Below are positions 1 through 5,074 of a DNA stretch of 14,997 bases, in pieces. Both the position numbers and the translations under genes were made by a program. The notes beneath the pieces were generated by a model. It was given only the letters and a program-made list of their open reading frames with translations. It did no database searches and was not told where the DNA came from. The stretch is from JBMORO01 sp049322295 (GTDB lineage Bacteria > Patescibacteriota > Minisyncoccia > RBG-13-40-8-A): NCBI GenBank assembly GCA_049322295.1, contig JBMORO010000022.1, positions 1 to 14,997 on the forward strand, written 5' to 3'. How positions within the stretch are numbered: position 1 is the first letter of the stretch; the number at the start of each line of letters is the position of its first letter.

Positions 1-311
1 AAAAGATTTTATATCAAGTTCACGAGAAGTCGCCAGCTAATTTTGAGCAGTTATTAATGACCCAAGGAGTGGGTCCAATGACCATTCGAGCATTATCTCT
101 GGTTTCGGAATTGATTTATGGCGCTAAACCATCTTATGAGGACCCAGCCCGTTATAGTTTTGCTTTTGGTGGTAAAGACGGAGTTCCTTTTCCAGTAAAT
201 CGACCAGTTTATGACAAAACTTTAGATATTATTGAAAAAGGAATTAAAAAAAGCGACCTAAATCGCCGAGAAAAAGAAGCGGCTCTCCGCAGATTCGTAG
301 AGAGCCTTTAA
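1..311 (+). CDS. DUF763 family protein, C-terminal part (5' end outside window)
   Basis: The frame is open from base 3 to the TAA at 309-311, so this is the last ~102 residues of a longer gene; the ATG at 57 is internal. The stretch GVGPMTIRALSLVSELIYG, then DPARYSFAFGGKDG and a PV(N/D)R-type motif, matches the conserved end of DUF763, a family of bacterial and archaeal proteins of unknown biochemical role. The GVGP segment resembles a helix-hairpin-helix loop, suggesting nucleic-acid contact, but that is inference. Its stop overlaps the stop of the convergent gene on the other strand by a few bases. Family assignment is fairly sure; function is unknown. Confidence 0.8.
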   Translation, partial: KILYQVHEKSPANFEQLLMTQGVGPMTIRALSLVSELIYGAKPSYEDPARYSFAFGGKDGVPFPVNRPVYDKTLDIIEKGIKKSDLNRREKEAALRRFVESL

Positions 312-523
312 CGTTCCCAAGGGTCAGTATAGGGAGGGAGAAGTTCTACTTTACGACGAATATAAGATTTGATTTCCGTGAGTCTTTCTGCTTCTGCTCC
401 AGCGAGGTTTTTGTCATTGGTGTCTAGTAGCACTTTGAGAGTTCTTGTTTGTTTTATTCCATCTGCCCCCTTGAACCAGAACGTTACTTGAAACATATAA
501 TTTCCAAAAAGGTGCTTTTGCAT
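308..523 (-). CDS. Small conserved-looking protein of unknown function, 71 aa
   Basis: No family recognised. It encodes 71 residues with a beta-rich N-terminal half (FQVTFWFKGADG, RTLKVLLDTND), then a charged helix (AGAEAERLTEIKSYIRRKVE) and a Pro-rich tail. It has no signal peptide or membrane segment. Reality as a gene rests on its control signals: a GAGGAGG Shine-Dalgarno four bases before the ATG and a TTGACA/TAAGAT promoter with 17-bp spacing just upstream. It converges on the DUF763 gene with a four-base overlap of stop codons. The strong ribosome site contrasts with its plus-strand neighbours. Confidence 0.7.
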   Translation of the reverse strand: MQKHLFGNYMFQVTFWFKGADGIKQTRTLKVLLDTNDKNLAGAEAERLTEIKSYIRRKVELLPPYTDPWER

Positions 524-541
524 TTTTCCTCCTCGATTACA

Positions 542-570
542 ATCTTATCATATAATTATTTATTTGTCAA
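542..570 (-). promoter_or_regulatory. Sigma70-type promoter for the 71-aa gene
   Basis: On the minus strand: -35 TTGACA (565-570, perfect), 17-bp spacer, -10 TAAGAT (542-547, 4 of 6). It lies about 20 bases before the GAGGAGG ribosome site. On the plus strand a perfect TATAAT (551-556) sits inside the same segment and could serve the divergent cyclophilin gene with a very short leader, but no -35 is visible for it. The intergenic stretch therefore looks bidirectional. Confidence 0.6.
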
Positions 571-577
571 CTCCAGC

Positions 578-1276
578 ATGGGGAAAATACAAAAAATTAG
601 AGAACAAAAAAGAATGGAAGAGATATTCCGGGAAGGAATTAAGTGTAAAAAGAAGAAAAAACTGGAAATTATTCTGATAATTGTGGTTTTAGCTATACTT
701 ATTGGTGTGGGTGCTGTTTTTTATTTTTCTCGTTTAGCTAAAGAAAAGACTATTGTAGGAGCAGTTATCGAGACCGAGAAAGGCAATATCGAATTGGAGC
801 TTGATAAAAAAGCAGCACCTAAAACCGTAGAGAATTTTGTAAAATTAGCTAAAGATGGATTTTATGATGGAACAAAATTTCATCGAGTAGTGGAAGATTT
901 TGTAATTCAAGGCGGTGATCCATTGAGTAAAGACGATGACCCAAATAATGATGGAACTGGTGGACCAGGTTATAGTTTTGATGATGAAATTAATCCGAAA
1001 TCACTTGGCTTGTCTGATGATGTAATAAACCAATTAGAATCTCTGGGTTATAAATTTGATTACTCTTTAAAATCAATTCCTCATAAAGCTGGAACAATTT
1101 CTATGGCTAATTCTGGACCAAATACTAATGGCAGTCAGTTTTTTATTATTACTACCAAAGACCAGCCGGATTTAGATGGTCGCTATACTGCTTTTGGTAG
1201 GGTTGTCCAAGGAATGGAGGTAGTGCGACAAATTAAACAAAGTGATATAATTAATAAATTAACAATTAATAATTAA
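578..1276 (+). CDS. Membrane-anchored cyclophilin-type peptidyl-prolyl cis-trans isomerase
   Basis: Cyclophilins catalyse cis-trans isomerisation of X-Pro bonds. The 232-residue protein (start ATG 578) has a basic N-terminus, one membrane helix at ~30-50 (a signal anchor), then a cyclophilin domain from ~60. Hallmarks are FHRVVEDFVIQGGD (101-114; catalytic R103, Q111), ISMANSGPNTNGSQFFI (174-190) and DGRYTAFGRV (200-209). The enzyme should act outside the membrane, helping secreted proteins fold. An insertion of ~25 residues (about 144-169) precedes the SMAN motif. The frame is open upstream to 449, but that would overlap the divergent gene and its promoter, so 578 was chosen; no Shine-Dalgarno is visible. 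The last codons (NKLTINN) read into AT-rich spacer-like sequence. Confidence 0.9.
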   Translation: MGKIQKIREQKRMEEIFREGIKCKKKKKLEIILIIVVLAILIGVGAVFYFSRLAKEKTIVGAVIETEKGNIELELDKKAAPKTVENFVKLAKDGFYDGTKFHRVVEDFVIQGGDPLSKDDDPNNDGTGGPGYSFDDEINPKSLGLSDDVINQLESLGYKFDYSLKSIPHKAGTISMANSGPNTNGSQFFIITTKDQPDLDGRYTAFGRVVQGMEVVRQIKQSDIINKLTINN

Positions 1277-1286
1277 AAATAAATCT

Positions 1287-2051
1287 ATGTTTGAAAATTT
1301 TAAAGAAAAAACAAAAGAATATAAAATTTTATTTTTACTTTTTATTGCCATCGTTTCTTGTCTATTTATAGTTTTAATAGTTTCAGGGATTTTTGGAATT
1401 ATTAATAAAATTAAGTTTGGCGACGAAAGAGTATATAGAGATACTATTAGTATCCAAGGACAAGGCAAGGTTTATGCAAAGCCGGATATTGCTATTATTA
1501 ATTTGTCGGTTATTACTGAAGGGAAATATATTAAAGATGTTCAAGACAGAAATACTAGAAAAATGAACGGAGTTATTGATTTTTTAAAAAGTTTTGGTAT
1601 TGAAGAAAAGGATATAAAGACTATTAATTATAATATCTATCCAAAATATGTTTATCAGGAAGGAGTTGTTCCTTGGATATCTGGCTATGAAATAAACCAG
1701 ACTCTTGAAGTTAAAATAAGAAATTTAGAGAAGATTGGAGAGATTTTAGAGAAAAGTGTAAGTGCGGGCATTAACCAAGTTAGTTCCTTGCGTTTCTGGG
1801 TTGATAAAGACGAAGATTTAAAAGAACAAGCCAGAAAATTAGCTATTGAGGATGCCAAGAAAAAAGCTGATAAGTTAGCTTCTAATTTGGGCATAAAATT
1901 AGTCAAGTTAACTGGTTTTACCGAGGATACTGGTTACTATCCTGTGCCTCTGTATAGGGAAGGAATTGGTGGTGGTGGGGAAACGCCAACTATTGAAACA
2001 GGAGAAAATGAAATTATTGTCAATGTGAGTTTAATTTATGAAATTGACTGA
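1287..2051 (+). CDS. SIMPL domain (DUF541) protein, membrane-anchored
   Basis: 254 residues. A membrane helix at ~14-38 is followed by a SIMPL/DUF541 domain (YggE-like) from ~53: ISIQGQGKVYAKPDIAIINL at the start, a NYNIYP strand, GYEINQTLEVKIRNLEKIG in the middle, and ARKLAIEDAKKKADKLASNLG near the end. SIMPL proteins are periplasmic or surface-exposed and form oligomers in known examples. Their biochemical role is poorly defined (YggE was linked to oxidative stress tolerance). It starts 10 bases after the cyclophilin stop with no Shine-Dalgarno, and its end overlaps the next gene by 14 bases, pointing to one transcript. Confidence 0.9.
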   Translation: MFENFKEKTKEYKILFLLFIAIVSCLFIVLIVSGIFGIINKIKFGDERVYRDTISIQGQGKVYAKPDIAIINLSVITEGKYIKDVQDRNTRKMNGVIDFLKSFGIEEKDIKTINYNIYPKYVYQEGVVPWISGYEINQTLEVKIRNLEKIGEILEKSVSAGINQVSSLRFWVDKDEDLKEQARKLAIEDAKKKADKLASNLGIKLVKLTGFTEDTGYYPVPLYREGIGGGGETPTIETGENEIIVNVSLIYEID

Positions 2052-2379
2052 AATTTCTTGGACTAATCACTCTCGCCAAAAGATGAAATATTATCATTTA
2101 TCCGAACAGCGTTTGAAAAGGGTTTTAAACAATCCAAAAAGAAAAGAATTAGGTATTGCTCCAGGAACAATAGCAATAATGCAACCAACTGGAAGCAAGA
2201 AACATCCTACTGAAATTTGGTTAATGTACCAGATAATTAAATCAAAAATCAAAAATAAAAAATTAAAAAGACTGAGGATTATTACGGCGTGGAGGTATCC
2301 AGCTAAAAGTCCAATTCGTGGTCCTATTCCAATTCCTCCAGAAATTTTAGAGGAATTAGGAGAAGTTAATAATAAGTAA
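2038..2379 (+). CDS. DUF4258-like small protein, 113 aa
   Basis: 113 residues, very basic. The N-terminal pattern WTNHSRQKMKYYHLSEQRLKRVLNNP resembles the DUF4258 / BrnT-like fold (Sxxx-R-M-x-x-x-x-I-s-x-x-x-V-x-x-x-l-x-n-P), in which a helix with an R-M pair precedes a small beta-sheet. It then continues GTIAIMQPTGSKKHPTEIWLMYQI, a beta-hairpin, and RIITAWRYPAKSPIRGP, a conserved-looking tail. BrnT-type relatives are RNase toxins, but no antitoxin gene is adjacent, so a toxin role is not claimed. The start codon ATG overlaps the 3' end of the SIMPL gene by 14 bases in another frame, consistent with translational coupling. Domain assignment is tentative. Confidence 0.65.
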   Translation: MKLTEISWTNHSRQKMKYYHLSEQRLKRVLNNPKRKELGIAPGTIAIMQPTGSKKHPTEIWLMYQIIKSKIKNKKLKRLRIITAWRYPAKSPIRGPIPIPPEILEELGEVNNK

Positions 2380-2403
2380 CAACTAACAAGTAACAATTAA
2401 CAA
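2376..2403 (+). repeat. Four tandem 7-mers, NTAACAA
   Basis: GTAACAA, CTAACAA, GTAACAA and TTAACAA follow each other with no gap. The array supplies the TAA stop (2377-2379) of the upstream gene and fills most of the spacer before the next one. Only the first base of each unit varies. The role is unknown. Confidence 0.8.
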
Positions 2404-2410
2404 AAATATT

Positions 2411-2782
2411 ATGTTTGGGAAAATCAAACGATTATTTTTAAAAACAAAAGTTATAATTATAATTTTGTTTGTTTTAGCAATTGTTGGTTGGGGGTTTATG
2501 ATTTATTTTGGAATTAGAGCAAATAAAGCCGAGAAATTAACTTCTTCAAGTTGTTTAGAGAGGATAGAGAAACTTAATGGTTATGCTGTGCTCTTGGATC
2601 AGTCCAATAAATTAGCTCGGCAAAACAAGGGGCTTGAGGTTTTAGAGCAAAATGTGCGGGCATTAAAAAATGGAACCCTATTAGCTGAATGGCAAAATGT
2701 TGTTTTCGGCGGAAATCAGAAAAAAGATTTGGATAGTTATTTTGATGTAATTCTTGATTCTTTAATTTTCTTTTCTAAATAG
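2411..2782 (+). CDS. Small single-pass membrane protein of unknown function, 123 aa
   Basis: No family recognised. A basic N-terminus (FGKIKRLFLKTK) is followed by one strongly hydrophobic helix at ~13-33 (VIIIILFVLAIVGWGFMIYFG), then a ~90-residue soluble helical part rich in Leu, Asn, Glu and Lys. Positive charges before the helix predict an outside C-terminus. The first residues after the helix (SSSCLERIEKLNGY) contain its only cysteine, too far from the helix for a lipoprotein signal. It follows the tandem 7-mer repeat and precedes the nuclease gene by 11 bases, probably in the same operon. There is no Shine-Dalgarno. Confidence 0.6.
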   Translation: MFGKIKRLFLKTKVIIIILFVLAIVGWGFMIYFGIRANKAEKLTSSSCLERIEKLNGYAVLLDQSNKLARQNKGLEVLEQNVRALKNGTLLAEWQNVVFGGNQKKDLDSYFDVILDSLIFFSK

Positions 2783-2793
2783 TCCAAAATAAA

Positions 2794-3483
2794 ATGGATA
2801 AAAAAGAGTTTAGATTGTCACCATCGAGTTTAAATTTATTCTTGGAGTGTCCAAGATGTTTTTGGTTACAAATAAATGAAAATATTCATCGACCAAGAGG
2901 AGCATACCCTTCTTTGCCTAGTGGAATGGATAATGTAATTAAGGTTTATTTTGATAGATATCGAGCAAAAGGAAAATTACCACCAGAGATTGAGGGAGAG
3001 GTTAGAGGTAAGTTAATAGCCGACCCCGAGCTTTTAAAAAAATGGAGAAACTGGAAAACAGGATTAGAATATAAAGATAATGGTATTGGTGTAACTTTAT
3101 TCGGTGCTTTGGATGATTGTTTAGTCCATTCGACAAGCTCAGGACAAGAAGAATATTTCCCCCTAGATTATAAAACCCGGGGTTCAGCGCCTCGGGAAGG
3201 TGATTCGGAAAAATATTATGGGAATCAATTAGATTGTTATGCCCTGCTTTTAGAGGAAAATAATTATCCAGTGGGAGAATTTGGTTATTTAATTTATTAT
3301 TACCCAAAAGAGGTCAAAGAAAAGGGGAATGTAATTTTTGAAGTTGAACTAATAAAATTAAAAATTGATCCAGAACGAGCCAGGAGAACCATCCAAGAGG
3401 CAGTAAAACTTTTACATAGCCCTATTCCTCCCCATCACTCCGAATGCGAATACTGTATCTGGGGTAGAAATAACGGTGATTAA
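2794..3483 (+). CDS. PD-(D/E)XK nuclease family protein with four-cysteine (Cas4/AddB-like) metal site
   Basis: 229 residues of the RecB/Cas4-type PD-(D/E)XK nuclease fold. An N-terminal SPSSLNLFLECPRCFWL (9-25; C19, C22) is followed by the active-site strand GALDD (104-108), PLDYKTR (123-129; D125, K127) and the QLDCYALLLE helix (145-154). It ends in SECEYCIWG (C218, C221). Paired cysteines at the two ends suggest an Fe-S or zinc cluster as in Cas4 and AddB, which are single-strand DNA exonucleases. Usual Cas4 spacing is one N-terminal plus three C-terminal cysteines; here it is two plus two. No CRISPR array or cas gene is present, so a general DNA repair role is more likely. A repeat-encoded segment (HSTSSGQ, 112-118) lies between the two catalytic strands. 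It is the last gene before a strong terminator. Confidence 0.85.
   Translation: MDKKEFRLSPSSLNLFLECPRCFWLQINENIHRPRGAYPSLPSGMDNVIKVYFDRYRAKGKLPPEIEGEVRGKLIADPELLKKWRNWKTGLEYKDNGIGVTLFGALDDCLVHSTSSGQEEYFPLDYKTRGSAPREGDSEKYYGNQLDCYALLLEENNYPVGEFGYLIYYYPKEVKEKGNVIFEVELIKLKIDPERARRTIQEAVKLLHSPIPPHHSECEYCIWGRNNGD
3127..3147 (+). repeat. Short dispersed repeat inserted in frame in the nuclease gene
   Basis: The core TTCGACAAGCTCAGGAC resembles a short repeat that recurs in many environmental and CPR genomes (recalled, not searched). It encodes HSTSSGQ exactly between the catalytic strands of the nuclease, where relatives would be expected to have only a tight turn. The reading frame is kept. Confidence 0.55.
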
Positions 3484-3505
3484 GAAATCAAATGAGAATA
3501 AGAAT

Positions 3506-3530
3506 GGCCGAGCTTGCGCTCGGCCTTTTT
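3506..3530 (+). terminator. Intrinsic terminator after the nuclease gene
   Basis: Perfect 8-bp GC-rich stem GGCCGAGC / GCTCGGCC with loop TTGC, followed directly by TTTTT (3526-3530). It lies 22 bases after the nuclease stop. There is no T-run on the minus-strand side, so it acts on the plus-strand operon (578-3483) and shields the convergent hydrolase gene. Confidence 0.93.
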
Positions 3531-3537
3531 GAATCCC

Positions 3538-4359
3538 TCAATCTTTGAGGAGAAATTGAATGACTTTGTTGAGATACTGCTTTACCATATCGGGTCTTTG
3601 TAGGTCATGGTCACCACCAGAAACAATGATTTTTTTAACCTTTGCCGGTAGCTTATCGTTGCTTTCCATAGGAACCTTGTCATCTGCATCTCCGTGAATA
3701 ATTAGAATTTTTGAAAGGTCAAAAGGAAGTAGTTCGAATAAGTCTTGATAATCAATGTCTTTGTTTTCCAGAAAATAAGCATTGGAAATAAGGTGCTCTT
3801 TGGTCATCTTGGGCGACCTTTTCATTTCTTTTTCGAAAAGGTTTTTTAATCCGCTAAAGTACTTTTTGTAATTTGCCCAAGTAATTTCTGTCTCTGCATT
3901 GTTTTTAGTGAACCAGAATCTGTGGAGCTCTTTTTGGTTAAGAGCAGGAGAGAGAAAGACAACCTTGCCGACATTTATGCTCTTAATTCTTTCAGGTTCT
4001 GCAACGCCGCTACTTAAATAATTCATAACCACTGCGCAGCCAAAACTATGAGCTACAAAGGATATGGTTTTCGCGCTGGTAATTCCTCGAATTTCCCTGA
4101 CAGCTTTATCTAATTCTTTGGTTTGTTTTTCAACGGTGAGATCTTTGAATTTTCCATCAGACAAACCGCAACCAGAGAAATCAAAGCGGAGCATATTGAA
4201 TTTAAAGCCTAGCCTGTCAACGATGTTCTTAAACTTGGACTCAACTGTTGTTCTTTCAAAGCCATGGACAAAAATTAAATCTTTGTCAACTGAAGCAAGG
4301 TCCCATAAACCACGTAGCGTCTCTTTCTTGTGATTTGTAAATTTAAATAACCTAGTCAT
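3538..4359 (-). CDS. Alpha/beta hydrolase (serine hydrolase/esterase-like), 273 aa
   Basis: Alpha/beta-hydrolase fold with a complete catalytic triad. FVHGFERT (30-37) forms the oxyanion region, RFDFSGCGLSDG (58-69) is the conserved turn, and AHSFG (103-107) is the nucleophile elbow with S105. HGDADDKVP (222-230) gives D226 and GGDHDL (248-253) gives H251. The elbow has Ala in place of the first Gly of GxSxG. A helical lid lies at ~140-205. There is no signal peptide, so it is cytoplasmic; the substrate is unknown (ester, thioester or acyl-peptide). It starts 11 bases after the stop of the HAD-like gene, with AGGAGG five bases before its ATG, so the two form an operon. The strong ribosome site differs from most genes in the window. 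Confidence 0.9.
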   Translation of the reverse strand: MTRLFKFTNHKKETLRGLWDLASVDKDLIFVHGFERTTVESKFKNIVDRLGFKFNMLRFDFSGCGLSDGKFKDLTVEKQTKELDKAVREIRGITSAKTISFVAHSFGCAVVMNYLSSGVAEPERIKSINVGKVVFLSPALNQKELHRFWFTKNNAETEITWANYKKYFSGLKNLFEKEMKRSPKMTKEHLISNAYFLENKDIDYQDLFELLPFDLSKILIIHGDADDKVPMESNDKLPAKVKKIIVSGGDHDLQRPDMVKQYLNKVIQFLLKD

Positions 4360-4370
4360 TCTACCTCCTT

Positions 4371-5006
4371 TTAAATATGCTCAAGCACCTTTTCTAGATT
4401 TCCCTCAACTACCACTTGGGCTTTTTCTTTCACGCTGTCTTTGTCTGCGTTGAGAGCAATGAATTTACCAAGTTCTGCCATAGGTAAGTCAGAAACAGCA
4501 TCGCCGATTATAACTACGTCCTCTTTTTCGAGCCCGAGCTCCTGCATCTTTTCTTTGACGAATTCGGCCTTTCCAAACCTATCAACCTTCTTAGAGATGT
4601 CTCCTGTTGCTACGCCATTTTCAAATTGAAGTTCAGTTCCTGCGGCAAAATCCAGATTTAGAGCATCTTTTAGTGCATCCATAACAAATTGGGGGCTGGC
4701 AGTGATTGCGCCTACTAAATACCCCTTTTCTTTCAGGCCATTAACAACCTCTCTGGCTCCTTCTGCTAAATCTTCTCGGCAGTGCCTATTAGCTTCTTCT
4801 CTTAATTCAGCTTCGGAAAGTCCTTTGTATAAAGCAGCGACTTGTTCCATTCCCCACGGTCCTTGTTCTTTTCTGCGTTGATATTCCTTATCTAATTCTT
4901 TGACTTCTTTTTCTTTGCCAAAATGAACAAGGATGTCTTTGAAAGACCCCATTTTCTCTCTAAGCAAAGCACCCGAGCTAAAAATGACTAATTTTTTCGC
5001 GTTCAT
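4371..5006 (-). CDS. HAD-superfamily (SerB-like) protein lacking motif I aspartates
   Basis: 211 residues with the layout of HAD subfamily IB phosphatases such as phosphoserine phosphatase. The core strand KLVIF (5-9) is followed by a helical cap (~20-80), motif II GAITASP (99-105; T102/S104), motif III lysine K146 (RFGKAEFV) and motif IV VIIGDAVSDLP (165-175; D169, D173). Motif I should read DxDGT or DxEGT with the nucleophilic Asp, but here it is FSSGALL: both acidic residues are gone and the loop looks one residue short. Phosphatase activity by the usual phospho-Asp mechanism is therefore unlikely; it could be a binding or regulatory protein. It is first gene of an operon with the hydrolase, with AGGAGG four bases before the ATG and a good promoter. 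Confidence 0.85.
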   Translation of the reverse strand: MNAKKLVIFSSGALLREKMGSFKDILVHFGKEKEVKELDKEYQRRKEQGPWGMEQVAALYKGLSEAELREEANRHCREDLAEGAREVVNGLKEKGYLVGAITASPQFVMDALKDALNLDFAAGTELQFENGVATGDISKKVDRFGKAEFVKEKMQELGLEKEDVVIIGDAVSDLPMAELGKFIALNADKDSVKEKAQVVVEGNLEKVLEHI

Positions 5007-5031
5007 TTTTCCTCCTTTTAAATTAATTATT

Positions 5032-5060
5032 AGTATAATTTCAATTTAGAGTATTATCAA
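5032..5060 (-). promoter_or_regulatory. Sigma70-type promoter for the HAD/hydrolase operon
   Basis: On the minus strand: -35 TTGATA (5055-5060, 5 of 6), 17-bp spacer, -10 TATACT (5032-5037, 5 of 6), leading into the AGGAGG site and ATG of the HAD-like gene. A further TTGACA lies upstream (plus-strand 5066-5071) with a weaker -10. The segment sits between the elp3 stop and the HAD start, so the operon can be transcribed independently of elp3. Confidence 0.7.
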
Positions 5061-5074
5061 CTCTCTGTCAATAC

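Noticed and set aside
449..577. Upstream extension of the cyclophilin frame by 43 codons
   Set aside because: It would overlap the divergent gene and its promoter, and adds no signal or conserved sequence before the membrane anchor.
2038..2379. Toxin of a BrnT-type toxin-antitoxin pair
   Set aside because: The fold resemblance is weak and no antitoxin-like gene is adjacent; the neighbours are membrane proteins.
2094..2396. Minus-strand frame with hydrophobic segments
   Set aside because: It is antisense to the DUF4258-like gene, and its hydrophobicity comes from AT-rich antisense codons.
2794..3483. CRISPR adaptation gene cas4
   Set aside because: No repeat-spacer array and no cas1/cas2 in the window; the cysteine spacing differs from typical Cas4.
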